Shown here in pieces: positions 1-8,149 of a stretch of 64,000 nucleotides of DNA (its first letter is position 1; each line of letters begins with the position of its first letter). A program made the position numbers and the translations under genes. Below the pieces are notes generated by a model. It did not search any database and was not told the DNA's origin. It was given only the letters and a program-made list of their open reading frames with translations. Source of the stretch: Nocardioides acrostichi (GTDB taxonomy: Bacteria; Actinomycetota; Actinomycetes; Propionibacteriales; Nocardioidaceae); assembly GCF_015319165.1 (NCBI RefSeq), contig NZ_JADIVZ010000002.1, forward strand, positions 1-64,000. Direction: 5' to 3'.

Positions 1-314
1 CGGTCGTGAGCTTGGTCGTCTCGACCTCGAGCTCGTTCACACGGGCCTCAAGCCGCCTGATCTTCTGGGCGGGTGTCTCGTCTGCTGGCGGCGATGAGCT
101 GCCCGTCGATGGCTTGGACTGCAACGGGCTGGAGGTCAACGTCCCGTCGGCAGCGGTCTTCTTGCCGGTCCCGTACACCTCGAGCCAGTGCCTCAACGTG
201 CCGCGCACGATGCCGAGATCCTCGGCTATGCCGCGGACAGTGGCACCAGGGGTGGACTCATACAAGTCGACGGCCTGACGACGGAACTCCTCGGAATAGT
301 TCTTCCTGGCCATG
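1..314 (-). CDS. IS3-family transposase OrfA (truncated by window edge)
   Basis: The reverse strand from the ATG at 314 reads MARKNYSEEFRRQAVDLY and continues with a helix-turn-helix segment (ATVRGIAEDLGIVRGTLRHW near residues 24-43). This is the N-terminal DNA-binding part of IS3-group transposase OrfA. A heptad-like stretch (RRLEARVNELEVETTKL) near residue 88 matches the leucine zipper that follows the HTH in this family. The frame is open to position 1, so about 104 residues are visible, and OrfB would lie outside the window. In the family OrfA/OrfAB binds the element ends and moves the IS. It sits next to a defence operon, which fits an accessory region. Confidence 0.85.
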
Positions 315-377
315 ATTCCTGAATCATCTCGCTTCCCCAGCACGTGCTGGATTCAGCGTGTCCAAGAACCGGGGTCA
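315..377 (-). mobile_element. Probable right end of the IS3-like element
   Basis: Read on the reverse strand from 377, the DNA begins TGACCCCGGTTCTTGGACAC and runs about 60 nt to the OrfA start. IS3-family ends usually start with TG and carry a G/C-rich inverted repeat of this style, so 377 is the likely outer boundary. The other end and any target duplication are outside the window, so the exact boundary is an inference. Confidence 0.5.
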
Positions 378-763
378 GGCCCCCGGGTCCCGAGTCTCAT
401 GAGCCCAAACTGTCAGCAGGTTCGGATAGCGACCCCGTGCTCACATGCGAGGGCTGTCGGGCTCACACATGTCGGTCCTGTTGCTGACGTCGTTGCAGGA
501 CCACCTTCGATGTGGAGCGACTCGGGCGCGGACCAACGGCAGTCTCGTAGTCGTCCGAGTTCGGCACTCGACATGGGCACAACTCGACCTGATGTCCGAC
601 CTGTCCAACTCTTCCGACGTCTCGTGCACTGTCGGACCCGACCTCTATCCTCCGGCACAGGCGAATCGTCAGGGGGTCAGCACGGGTGAGAGCGCGCCCC
701 TGAGCGACATTGACAGCGAGCGTGCGCGCATCGGGGCGGCGGGCGTCGAGAGGAACTTGCGGC
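378..763. other. Intergenic region upstream of the Qat operon
   Basis: No convincing gene is seen on either strand. The stretch between the IS end and qatA should carry the operon promoter. A perfect TTGACA lies at 710-715, but no matching -10 box follows at normal spacing, so I do not call a promoter. GAGAGG at 748-753 is a reasonable ribosome binding site for the ATG at 764. Confidence 0.5.
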
Positions 764-2794
764 ATGTATAGCGACAACGAGACCGACGTCGACCTCTTAG
801 GCTTCGAGGACGAGGTTCACAACATTGTCGACCTCGTGACCGATCCAACTGTCCTTCCGGTGACCGCTGGCATCCTGGCGGACTGGGGTGCCGGTAAGTC
901 CAGCCTGTTGAAGATGGTCGCGAAGGAACTCCGTTCCCGTGATGTCGTGGTCGTCGAATTCAGCCCGTGGCGGATCGAGACATACGACGACGCCAAGACT
1001 GCTTTTCTTTCTGCAGTCGTTGAGCAGGTCGCGGATCATCTGCCTGACGAGCCCGAGACCCCTCTTGCTCGGCGTGCAGCGGAGACACTGTCGATGTTGC
1101 GCCGCCGGGTGAAGTGGATGCGCGTGGCGGGACTGGCCGCCAAACACATCGTCACGCTGTCCGCGCCGACACTCGACGAGTTGGACGGTCTCCTCAAGGA
1201 CGACAAGGACGCCGGGAACCAGCCGAGCAGCGAGTCGGTATCTCGGGACTTCCGAAGCGAGTTCGAGGAACTCGTCGCCGGTCTCGAAGGGCAACTTGTG
1301 GTCGTCCTTGTCGACGACCTCGATCGTTCCATGCCGGAGCAGGTGCCCGAGATCTTGCAAGCGATCCGTCTCTTCTTGTCGGTGTCCGGGACTGCGTTCG
1401 TCCTTGCGACGGACGAGCGCGTGGTGCGGGACGCCATCCGTATCCGGTACCCGCATGCTGCGCTGGCGAGCGAGACCAACCTCCCGTCGGAGTATCTGGA
1501 GAAGATCGTGCAGGTGCCGGTCCGCATTCCGCCGGTTGGCCCGGCTGAGGCTGAGAGTTATCTCAACCTGCTTGTTGCTCAGCGACACCTGTCTGAAGAG
1601 CACATGGTTGCGTGCCTGGCCAAAGCCAAGGAGATCCGGGCTAGTGGCAGCGTGAGTGTTTCGATGAACCTCGGGCTTGCTCGCGAGGCCGTCGGCGGCG
1701 ACGTGGGCGATGCGGCTGAGCGCGAGTTCGCGCTCATGGGTCGAGTGTCACGACTGCTCGCTGTGGGGCTCAAGGGCAACCCACGCCAGTTGAAGCGGTA
1801 CCTGAACGCGATGGAGATGCGGTGGAGTACAGCGCTCCGCCGTCGGCTCGACCTCGATCGCGGAGTCGTCGCCAAACTCATGGTTCTCGAATACGCCGAA
1901 CCGGCCCGGTACAAGGAACTGCATCGGTGGGTTACGGAGGCGCCCGAGGCCAGCAAGGTGCTGGGCGGACTGGAAGCCAAGTCGCGTCGCATGCTCGGCA
2001 TCACCGAACTCGCCCTCGACCATGATAGCGGGGTGACCTCGTCGACTCCTACTGCCGAGGCCGAGTCGACCAGCCGCGGTGACGACGACGGTGCGGTCGC
2101 TGCTCGGAAGTCCGGACAACGAACCCCTGAACGGCTACACAGTGTTCCGAGGGGCGACACGGCGACCACCGGCGAGAAGGATTCGGGTGCGAGCCGTTCT
2201 CGATCGCGCCAGCCCGCGCGACAGGAGGAGCCCGCCATGCCTGCAGGTGCAGCGCGGTGGCTGGAGTCGAAATGGGAGGTGGACTGGCTCGCCCTTGATC
2301 CGCCACTCGCAGGCATCGACCTCGGTCCGTACTTCGAACTCGGTCGTGCTGGACTGCCTTCCGTCGCGGTGCGCGCACGTGCCCTGCCCGAGCGTTTGCA
2401 GCAACTTCTTCAGATGATGGCTTCGAACGACTCTAACGTTCGTGACACGGCGGCAGAGAAGGCCGACGCACTCGACGCAGCCGAGGCGTCCCTCCTCGCC
2501 GACGCGGCGCTCGATCGGCTGCCGTCAGAGAAACTGCCCGGCAACCTGATCCTGTCCTTAGCGACGGTGGCAGGTAACCACGCCTCGCTTGCACCTGGTC
2601 TGCTGCTCGCGATCAGGGGCGTCCCGTTCGACGGACTCACCGTCGGTGTACCCCTCGGTTTCGCGCGACGGCTCAAAGGTGCCGCCACGGATACTGCCGT
2701 CGACGAGGTGCTGCGAATGTGGGCGCAGCAGTCGGTCAACACGAGCGTCGCACGGACGGCGCAGCAGGAACTCGACCGCCGGGCGAAGCAGTAG
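764..2794 (+). CDS. qatA: QatA-like KAP P-loop NTPase (QatABCD anti-phage system)
   Basis: This 676-residue protein has a Walker A motif (GILADWGAGKSS, residues 36-47) and a Walker B motif (VVVLVDDLDR, near 179-188) typical of KAP-type STAND NTPases. A long C-terminal part has a low-complexity linker around residues 430-510 and a helical tail. In the QatABCD system this is the ATPase, one of four genes required for phage defence. I chose the ATG at 764 over an in-frame ATG at 710 because GAGAGG lies 10 nt upstream and the conserved-looking protein begins MYSDNETD. It is followed after 14 nt by qatB. Identification rests mainly on the ordered neighbours: unknown protein, QueC-like, TatD-like. 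Confidence 0.88.
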   Translation: MYSDNETDVDLLGFEDEVHNIVDLVTDPTVLPVTAGILADWGAGKSSLLKMVAKELRSRDVVVVEFSPWRIETYDDAKTAFLSAVVEQVADHLPDEPETPLARRAAETLSMLRRRVKWMRVAGLAAKHIVTLSAPTLDELDGLLKDDKDAGNQPSSESVSRDFRSEFEELVAGLEGQLVVVLVDDLDRSMPEQVPEILQAIRLFLSVSGTAFVLATDERVVRDAIRIRYPHAALASETNLPSEYLEKIVQVPVRIPPVGPAEAESYLNLLVAQRHLSEEHMVACLAKAKEIRASGSVSVSMNLGLAREAVGGDVGDAAEREFALMGRVSRLLAVGLKGNPRQLKRYLNAMEMRWSTALRRRLDLDRGVVAKLMVLEYAEPARYKELHRWVTEAPEASKVLGGLEAKSRRMLGITELALDHDSGVTSSTPTAEAESTSRGDDDGAVAARKSGQRTPERLHSVPRGDTATTGEKDSGASRSRSRQPARQEEPAMPAGAARWLESKWEVDWLALDPPLAGIDLGPYFELGRAGLPSVAVRARALPERLQQLLQMMASNDSNVRDTAAEKADALDAAEASLLADAALDRLPSEKLPGNLILSLATVAGNHASLAPGLLLAIRGVPFDGLTVGVPLGFARRLKGAATDTAVDEVLRMWAQQSVNTSVARTAQQELDRRAKQ

Positions 2795-2808
2795 GGGAAC
2801 GCGACGGC

Positions 2809-3498
2809 ATGGGAACCTCTAGCGATCACTCCGGCGGTGTTGGTGCCGCCTGGCAGAAGGCCCGAAAGTCCGGGCGGGACTGGGCCAACGCGGGCGGCGG
2901 ATCCGGTCCCGGGCTGGTGAAACTCGTGGCTGACGCTGCCGCCGCACTAGCGGGCTACGAGGGCACATCAGCGGCCCGAGCCGCAGCCCCCGGACTCGCT
3001 CGAATCGGTGGGCTCGCAGCCGGACCGCCGGACCAAAACCTCAACGATGCGTTCCGTCGAGAGGGCCTCGACGACCTCGTCGGGCGCCCGCTGGAAGAAG
3101 TACACGCAGCACTCGTCGACTACATCGCCGGAGACCCCGAAGACCGCGACGCAGACCTTGTCCGCTCCGCCGCCGACGAAGCCGTCACCGAGGTACTCGA
3201 ATCAGCAGACGATCTCGACAACATCGTCATCGACCAAGCCACCGCAGAACGCATGATGCAGCGCTACCTCACCGAATGGCTCACCCGACTCATCACACGC
3301 GAACTATCCACCGCAATCACCGACCCGAACCCCCACGAAGCAGAACGGCGCAGCAGCGAGATACGCGAATACGTCACCGAACGACTCGCCAACGTGATCG
3401 CTGACCGAGCGATCACATCAATCGACTGGGCCGGGCCAGACGGAGCCCGCGAGGCCCGACAAATCCTTGACGGCGCACGAGAGGTCTTCGCTGAGTGA
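2809..3498 (+). CDS. qatB: QatB-like protein of the QatABCD defence system
   Basis: The 229-residue product begins MGTSSDHSGGVGAAWQKARK, with a Gly/Ser-rich N-terminus followed by a mostly helical, acidic protein. It has no catalytic motif that I recognise. Its position between the KAP NTPase and the QueC-like gene is that of QatB, a family defined mainly by this context. The ATG at 2809 has AGGGGAA just upstream, overlapping the qatA stop region. The last four bases overlap the GTG of qatC (GTGA), so the two are probably translationally coupled. Its biochemical role is not evident from sequence. Confidence 0.8.
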   Translation: MGTSSDHSGGVGAAWQKARKSGRDWANAGGGSGPGLVKLVADAAAALAGYEGTSAARAAAPGLARIGGLAAGPPDQNLNDAFRREGLDDLVGRPLEEVHAALVDYIAGDPEDRDADLVRSAADEAVTEVLESADDLDNIVIDQATAERMMQRYLTEWLTRLITRELSTAITDPNPHEAERRSSEIREYVTERLANVIADRAITSIDWAGPDGAREARQILDGAREVFAE

Positions 3499-4784
3499 AC
3501 ACGACTGCCGCCGACAACCCAACACAGCACCACCTATCCATCAGCAGCCCAGTCATCGACAAGGGCCACGTCAAGTACACCTTGGACGGCACGAGCCACC
3601 AGGCAAGCGCCAAAATCAAGACCCTCACCGCCGGACTTCCGTCCGTTGACACACCGGCCGTCGAACTCTTCCTCGCCGCGACCGCCGCATGGCTTGCCGA
3701 CCGCTCCATCCCACGAAACGGCCAACCCGACCGGTGGAAGCGCCACATCAACATCGCGTTCCCCGTCACCAACCCCACGACATGGCCCAGCGCGCAGACC
3801 GAACGACTTCTGCGGTTCCTCAGCAACGACCATTGGACAGTCACGCCGTACCAGGCCACACAGCAACCCACGCTCAGCCCGTCCCAACTCCCACTGATTG
3901 CCCTAGAAGCCGACGCCGTAGACCTGTTCTCAGGCGGACTCGACTCCTACGCCTTCGCCGCAGCCAACCCCGAGAACAACAGGCTCGCGGTCGGACACTG
4001 GGACATGGGACCCCTCAAAGGGCTGCAAGAGCGACTCCATGATGACCTAGGACGTTCCCCGGACCGGCTCCGGTGGTTCCACGTCGCGGTCAAGGAGAGC
4101 ACCGAGGACACCAGCAGGACACGAGGGTTCCTCTTCGCAGCCGCCGCCGTCGCGGTCGCAGCAACGCTGCGAGCACCGACAGTCACCATCCCGGAGAACG
4201 GATTCGTCGCCCTCAACGTCCCCCTCACCGCCTCCCGCACCGGCGCACTGTCGACGCGCAGCACTCACCCCCACACCCTGACCCTGATCGGGAATGTCAT
4301 CCAGGCGCTCGGGATCGACGTACAACTCGACAACCCGTGGCTCTACTCCACCAAGGGCGACATCACGCGCGCGGCACTCACTCAACTCGGTGGGATCGCC
4401 GCCACCGTGTCCTGTTCACACCCAACTGAGCGATGGCGAGGGGACGCCACCTACAGCAACTGCGGCTACTGCTACCCATGCCTGGTGCGGCGCTCCGGTA
4501 TCGAGGCAGCCACGGGCGGAACCGACCCGACGACTTACAAGTTCGACCCACGCACAGACGTCGACATCACCAACCCAAAAACTGACCGTCGAGCCGACAT
4601 CTACGCTGTCATCGCGCGCCTTGCTAGCGACCCCCATCCCAGGGATCTCGTCCGCACGGCCCCTCTTCCTCCCGACGTCGACCGAGAACGACTACAAGAC
4701 ATGCGCGAACGCTCACACCGAGAACTCCGCACCATGCTCGACAACGGCATGACCGCCCAAGTCCGTCGAAACCTCGGGCTCTGA
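3495..4784 (+). CDS. qatC: QatC, QueC-like PP-loop enzyme of the QatABCD system
   Basis: The 429-residue protein carries a PP-loop ATP-binding motif (SGGLDS, residues 146-151) and a C-terminal cysteine cluster (Cys307, Cys323, Cys326, Cys329 in a CGYCYPC context). That is the zinc site seen in 7-cyano-7-deazaguanine synthase QueC. Family knowledge: QueC uses ATP to convert a carboxyl group to an amide or nitrile in 7-deazaguanine synthesis, and QatC is a defence relative. It is far longer than QueC (about 230 residues), with an N-terminal extension of about 130 residues before the PP-loop. No other queuosine gene is nearby, which argues for a role in defence. The GTG start at 3495 overlaps the qatB stop. 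Confidence 0.88.
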   Translation: MNTTAADNPTQHHLSISSPVIDKGHVKYTLDGTSHQASAKIKTLTAGLPSVDTPAVELFLAATAAWLADRSIPRNGQPDRWKRHINIAFPVTNPTTWPSAQTERLLRFLSNDHWTVTPYQATQQPTLSPSQLPLIALEADAVDLFSGGLDSYAFAAANPENNRLAVGHWDMGPLKGLQERLHDDLGRSPDRLRWFHVAVKESTEDTSRTRGFLFAAAAVAVAATLRAPTVTIPENGFVALNVPLTASRTGALSTRSTHPHTLTLIGNVIQALGIDVQLDNPWLYSTKGDITRAALTQLGGIAATVSCSHPTERWRGDATYSNCGYCYPCLVRRSGIEAATGGTDPTTYKFDPRTDVDITNPKTDRRADIYAVIARLASDPHPRDLVRTAPLPPDVDRERLQDMRERSHRELRTMLDNGMTAQVRRNLGL

Positions 4785-4791
4785 CCGCCGC

Positions 4792-5529
4792 ATGACCCTG
4801 ATCGACACCCACGCACATCTCGATGCAGCAGGCGGCATCCCAGCCCTCGACGACGACCGGGCCACTCCTGGCGACGACCTGAACAGGATCGTCGCCGTCA
4901 CCAATCTGCCCCGACACTACGAACGCCTCCACGGCCTCCAACACCCGAGAGTCCAATGGGCGCTCGGTCTCCACCCAGGCCAACCCCACCCCTCGGAAGT
5001 CGTGACACAGTTCCTCGACCTTCTCCCGACCTGTGCCGTCGTCGGAGAAGTCGGCCTCGACGGCACAGTCACCGGACCAAACGCTGTCCCGCTCCACAGG
5101 CAGCGCGACGAACTCGACCAGATCCTCACTCACCCAGAAACAGCCAAACGGCTCGTCTCCCTACACAGCCGCCGCGCAGTCAAGGAAACAATCGACCACC
5201 TTCGACGCGCACTCATTCCCGGAGCCGTCCTCCACTGGTTCACAGGGACCGCGAAGCAAGCACAGGCCGCCGCAGACCACGGCGCGTACTTCTCGGTCAA
5301 CGCCCGCATGACCCGCAAGAGCGAACTACTAGCCGCGATCCCACGAGACCGAGTGCTGCTAGAAACCGACGCCCCTTACACCGGCAAAGCCAGCCGACCG
5401 GGCGACCTGAACGCCGTGATCAACGGGCTCGCCGACGCCTGGAACGTCACCACCACAGCCGCCGAAGACACGATCATCACCAACCAAGACAGTCTGCTCG
5501 CAGCCCTGCAGGTCCGCCCGTTCGAATAG
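4792..5529 (+). CDS. qatD: QatD, TatD-like metal-dependent nuclease of the QatABCD system
   Basis: The 245-residue product shows the metal-binding residues of the TatD family: HAH near the N-terminus (His7 and His9), Glu86 in VGEVGLDG, His125 in LHSR, His148 in LHWFTG and Asp193 in ETDAPY. TatD proteins are TIM-barrel metal-dependent nucleases or phosphoesterases. In QatABCD the TatD-like protein is the fourth component. The ATG lies 7 nt after the qatC stop, so it belongs to the same operon. All expected metal ligands are present, so the enzyme is predicted to be active. Confidence 0.88.
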   Translation: MTLIDTHAHLDAAGGIPALDDDRATPGDDLNRIVAVTNLPRHYERLHGLQHPRVQWALGLHPGQPHPSEVVTQFLDLLPTCAVVGEVGLDGTVTGPNAVPLHRQRDELDQILTHPETAKRLVSLHSRRAVKETIDHLRRALIPGAVLHWFTGTAKQAQAAADHGAYFSVNARMTRKSELLAAIPRDRVLLETDAPYTGKASRPGDLNAVINGLADAWNVTTTAAEDTIITNQDSLLAALQVRPFE

Positions 5530-5559
5530 CAGGCGTGAACGCGCCGACCACTGTCGGTG

Positions 5560-5585
5560 GCCTCCGGTAGACCTGAGTCGGAGGC
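5560..5585. terminator. Candidate terminator between qatD and the convergent regulator gene
   Basis: A 7-bp perfect stem (GCCTCCG at 5560-5566, CGGAGGC at 5579-5585) with a 12-nt loop lies between the convergent ends of qatD and the winged-helix gene. A short T-containing tail follows on the plus strand. It could serve both directions. Stability has not been calculated. Confidence 0.4.
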
Positions 5586-5623
5586 TTGTTGAGATGAAAC
5601 CACGCGAGGAGACAGGGTCAGGG

Positions 5624-5932
5624 TCAGTCGGCGCGCGCCGACGACTGGAGGGATGCGACCAGTTCCAGTGCGAACCGCCAAGCCGAACTGTCGATCCGCT
5701 GGTAGTACGTCCGACCCGCGTCAGATGGCAAGCGAACAAGCAGTCCAGCGTCGACCAAGTCACGGAGCGGAGCCTGCACGGCGCTCTGAGAGCGGTATCC
5801 GAGGTCGGCCGTCAGATCTCCCGGGTTTACCAATCCGTCCGACTCAGCGATCCAAGCCATGACGGCGAGACGATGAACTTGCCCGAAGACAGTCTTGGAG
5901 AGGCGCTCCAAGGGCGTGTTCGGCAGACTCAC
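5624..5932 (-). CDS. Winged-helix transcriptional regulator
   Basis: The 102-residue protein reads as a small winged helix: helix VFGQVHRLAVMAWIAES, then GDLTADLGYRSQSAVQAPLRDLVDAGLLVRL, resembling the recognition helix and wing entry of ArsR/MarR-type regulators. It has no cysteine-rich metal site. The GTG start at 5932 faces a 165-residue gene, and a 21-bp dyad lies between the two starts. Autoregulation and control of the neighbour are therefore likely (inference). Small winged-helix proteins are frequent in defence islands as repressors. The target is not known. Confidence 0.7.
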   Translation of the reverse strand: MSLPNTPLERLSKTVFGQVHRLAVMAWIAESDGLVNPGDLTADLGYRSQSAVQAPLRDLVDAGLLVRLPSDAGRTYYQRIDSSAWRFALELVASLQSSARAD

Positions 5933-5946
5933 AGCGACAGGCTACC

Positions 5947-5967
5947 TGTAATGCGGTATGCGTTACA
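5947..5967. promoter_or_regulatory. Palindromic operator between divergent genes
   Basis: The 21-bp sequence has arms TGTAATGC and GCGTTACA, with 14 of 20 paired positions matching, plus a further half-site copy TGTAATGC near 5975-5982. It occupies the 57-nt gap between the winged-helix regulator and the divergent gene at 5990, as expected for the regulator's own operator. Confidence 0.55.
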
Positions 5968-5989
5968 TGGTTCGTGTAATGCTGTGAGT

Positions 5990-6487
5990 ATGGGGCAGGT
6001 CGAGCATTCGGACAAGCGGCAGAGGGTGCTCTCTGACGCTGACTCGGTGCTGCTGTCAGGACTCGGAGCGGCCGTAGCAGAGTCGGTCCAACGTGGGGAG
6101 TCCCAGGGAGTACCTCGACAACCTTGGTTCCTGCAGATACTCGTCGAGCAACTCATCGCCGCCTTACCGGACGGGTCTCGAAGTGTTCGGGCGATCGCCA
6201 CTTTTCGCGATCCGCGACGAGGTGTCACTAGCAGGTCGATGCGGGACGCCGCAGACCGACTCCTGTCAGCCGGGTTCCTCTCACCCTGTGTGAGTGGGCG
6301 GGAGGCACTCTGGACCATTCCAGCGGATCAACAAGCACGAGCGGCTGGGTCATGGCCCATCGCAACCGTGGGCGAACGGCGAGCCATCGCGGTCGCCGCT
6401 CACCGCGCGTTGGCGGTGTCCGACGCGTGGTTAAAAACGCGCGCAACCGCGGTGGAGCCCAGGTCGTCAACCTCGACGTCGTCCTGA
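5990..6487 (+). CDS. Hypothetical protein divergent from the winged-helix regulator
   Basis: The 165-residue product begins MGQVEHSDKRQ and is mostly helical. The segment SVRAIATFRDPRRGVTSRSMRDAADRLLSAGFLSP resembles a winged-helix or HTH fold, but I do not recognise the family. An in-frame GTG at 5984 is an alternative start. No Shine-Dalgarno sequence precedes either, so the message may be leaderless. Its last 88 bases lie opposite the 3' end of the kinase gene, a true antisense overlap of coding ends. It shares the 5947-5967 operator with the regulator. Confidence 0.55.
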   Translation: MGQVEHSDKRQRVLSDADSVLLSGLGAAVAESVQRGESQGVPRQPWFLQILVEQLIAALPDGSRSVRAIATFRDPRRGVTSRSMRDAADRLLSAGFLSPCVSGREALWTIPADQQARAAGSWPIATVGERRAIAVAAHRALAVSDAWLKTRATAVEPRSSTSTSS

Positions 6488-7509
6488 GTCCGCCGCCAAC
6501 CCGACTTGGTCGACGCGAGCGATGAGACCCGGAACAGTTTCTTCCTCGGCATCCAGGTGGCCTCCACGGCGACCCGCTTGGAAGAGTGCACGAACGGGGC
6601 CTCCCACCTGTTCTCACTGATCTGCTCCCAGTCCACGGCGACCACCCTGGACAACGCCTGATCCATCTCGTGGGCGCTCTGATACCGCCGCGCCGGATCC
6701 CGATGCGTCGCCTTGGTGTAGACGCGACGCATTGACCGGGAAGCCCAGATCGGGAGAGAGAGATCGGCCGCGCGAAGAGGTGAGCGGCCCGCACTCATCC
6801 GTTCCAGCACAAACGTCGTGGTGTAGTCCGCGTACGGGAATGGACCACCTAGGAGTTCTCGAAGAATCAAACCGACCGAGTAGACATCACTGGCTCGGGT
6901 CAGCGTCGACGTCGCCGTGAACTCTGGACTGCTGTACAACGTCGGGTTCTTCAACGCCAGGACCTCGCCGTTGTCGTCGAATCGTCCACACAAGCCGAGG
7001 TCAGCCAAACGCGCCACATGGTCCGGGCACAGCAGCACGTTCCCGCTCTTCACATCGCGATGACAGATGCCATGAACCTCGTGAACCTCGGACAGGCCAC
7101 GCAGCGTCGCCTGTGTGATCGCAACCGCCGTTCGCGCAGTGAACTTCTCCCCCCGCAGCAACGCGTCGGTGATCGACCCCCGCTCGAAGTACGGCGTGAT
7201 GACCTCGACGACCCTCATGGGTTGCGGGTACCCGGAGACCTCGGCAGCCGCGACGACCGGCACCACGTTGTTGTGACGGATCGATTGCAGCGTGGCGGGC
7301 TCGGGAAGAACGTCGTCACCCTCCATCGCTGACATGTCGATCCGCTTACCGACCCGCTCGCAACCCAAGAGCGGATCCGACCACACGTGGACCTCGTTGA
7401 TGCCCTCAGGAAGACTGCGCAAGCACTCGAACGGCAGCGTCAAGACGCGCTCGTCGACCCGACCTTCCGGCGGCGGCACCGCCTCCAAAGGGTACGTGTC
7501 CGCGCTCAC
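6400..7509 (-). CDS. Ser/Thr protein kinase
   Basis: This 369-residue protein has eukaryotic-type kinase motifs: probable ATP lysine Lys55, helix-C Glu70, catalytic loop HRDVKSGN (His150 to Asn157), DLG at 170-172 in place of DFG, SPEF in place of APE, and DVYSVGLILREL. The glycine-rich loop is not recognisable, and there is no transmembrane or PASTA segment, so it looks like a soluble kinase. About 100 C-terminal residues match nothing I know. Its ATG overlaps the stop of the RuvC-like gene (ATGA at 7506-7509), so the two are coupled. Given the location beside QatABCD, a defence or signalling role is plausible, but this is inference. Kinase activity is likely because HRD, Asn and DLG are kept. 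Confidence 0.85.
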   Translation of the reverse strand: MSADTYPLEAVPPPEGRVDERVLTLPFECLRSLPEGINEVHVWSDPLLGCERVGKRIDMSAMEGDDVLPEPATLQSIRHNNVVPVVAAAEVSGYPQPMRVVEVITPYFERGSITDALLRGEKFTARTAVAITQATLRGLSEVHEVHGICHRDVKSGNVLLCPDHVARLADLGLCGRFDDNGEVLALKNPTLYSSPEFTATSTLTRASDVYSVGLILRELLGGPFPYADYTTTFVLERMSAGRSPLRAADLSLPIWASRSMRRVYTKATHRDPARRYQSAHEMDQALSRVVAVDWEQISENRWEAPFVHSSKRVAVEATWMPRKKLFRVSSLASTKSGWRRTQDDVEVDDLGSTAVARVFNHASDTANAR

Positions 7510-8018
7510 GCGGGTTCCGCCTCGTCGTCATCGCTCGCTGCGGCCGGATCACCAAGGACATGCAGACCCACCGCTGCGGCCTCGGACAGCCCGGTCGTCC
7601 AGTACATCGGATTCTTCGCCAGCCCCACCCTCGACGCCTCGAACACCTGCAGCATGCTCGCCTGCAAGTTCAACGTCTTCGCGATATCGCCCGTCTTCTG
7701 GGTGGAGAACGGCACACCCAAAGCGCGGGACGCATCCATCACCGCACAGATCTTCACCACCCGGGAGTACGCGTCGGCGTACTTCCACTGCGCGTACTGC
7801 CGAGTCTCAACGACGTCGACCCGAGACACGCCCAGCGGTGCCAAGAACTGTCGAATCCGATCCCGGAGATCGGAAAAACGGTCCGCATCTCCCAGGCTTC
7901 CATTCGCCTCAAACCGATTGCTCGCGACAACAGTCGGCGTCGCTTCCCCGTCGGCAGCCCAATCAAGCACCACAACGAACAGGAAGCCTGCCTTAACATT
8001 GACTCCCGCAACACGCAC
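7506..8018 (-). CDS. RuvC/RNase H-fold protein coupled to the kinase
   Basis: The 170-residue product has the RNase H/RuvC layout: first strand VAGVNVKAGFLFVVVLD, a strand ending VDVVET (Glu71), a helix with ALGVPFSTQKTGDIAKTL, and a final helix GLSEAAAVGLHVL (Glu146). RuvC-type resolvases use Asp, Glu and Asp/Glu at these three sites. Here the first position is Asn7 instead of Asp, so catalysis may be altered or lost. The C-terminus is acidic. It is the first gene of a two-gene unit with the kinase and overlaps it by four bases. I do not recognise a named family, so the fold call comes from pattern only. Confidence 0.6.
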   Translation of the reverse strand: MRVAGVNVKAGFLFVVVLDWAADGEATPTVVASNRFEANGSLGDADRFSDLRDRIRQFLAPLGVSRVDVVETRQYAQWKYADAYSRVVKICAVMDASRALGVPFSTQKTGDIAKTLNLQASMLQVFEASRVGLAKNPMYWTTGLSEAAAVGLHVLGDPAAASDDDEAEPA

Positions 8019-8078
8019 GCATACACGGTGTCACACACAGACGGCGCGGACCGGTAACTCGGCCTGAGGCGTCGGACA

Positions 8079-8088
8079 GTCCTAGGAC
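8079..8088. promoter_or_regulatory. Short palindrome upstream of the RuvC-like/kinase pair
   Basis: GTCCTAGGAC is a perfect 10-bp palindrome, 61 nt upstream of the RuvC-like start. It could be an operator; there is no other support. Confidence 0.25.
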
Positions 8089-8149
8089 CGGCTCAGGACG
8101 CTCAAGGAAGGCGAGATCTGCCTGTGGACAGACGACGCGGGTTGTCACT

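Noticed and set aside
710..715. TTGACA as a -35 box for the Qat operon
   Set aside because: No plausible -10 box follows at 16-19 nt and it lies too close to the start codon.
710..763. In-frame ATG at 710 as the start of the KAP NTPase
   Set aside because: The added 18 residues are low-complexity and basic, and the ATG at 764 has the better ribosome binding site.
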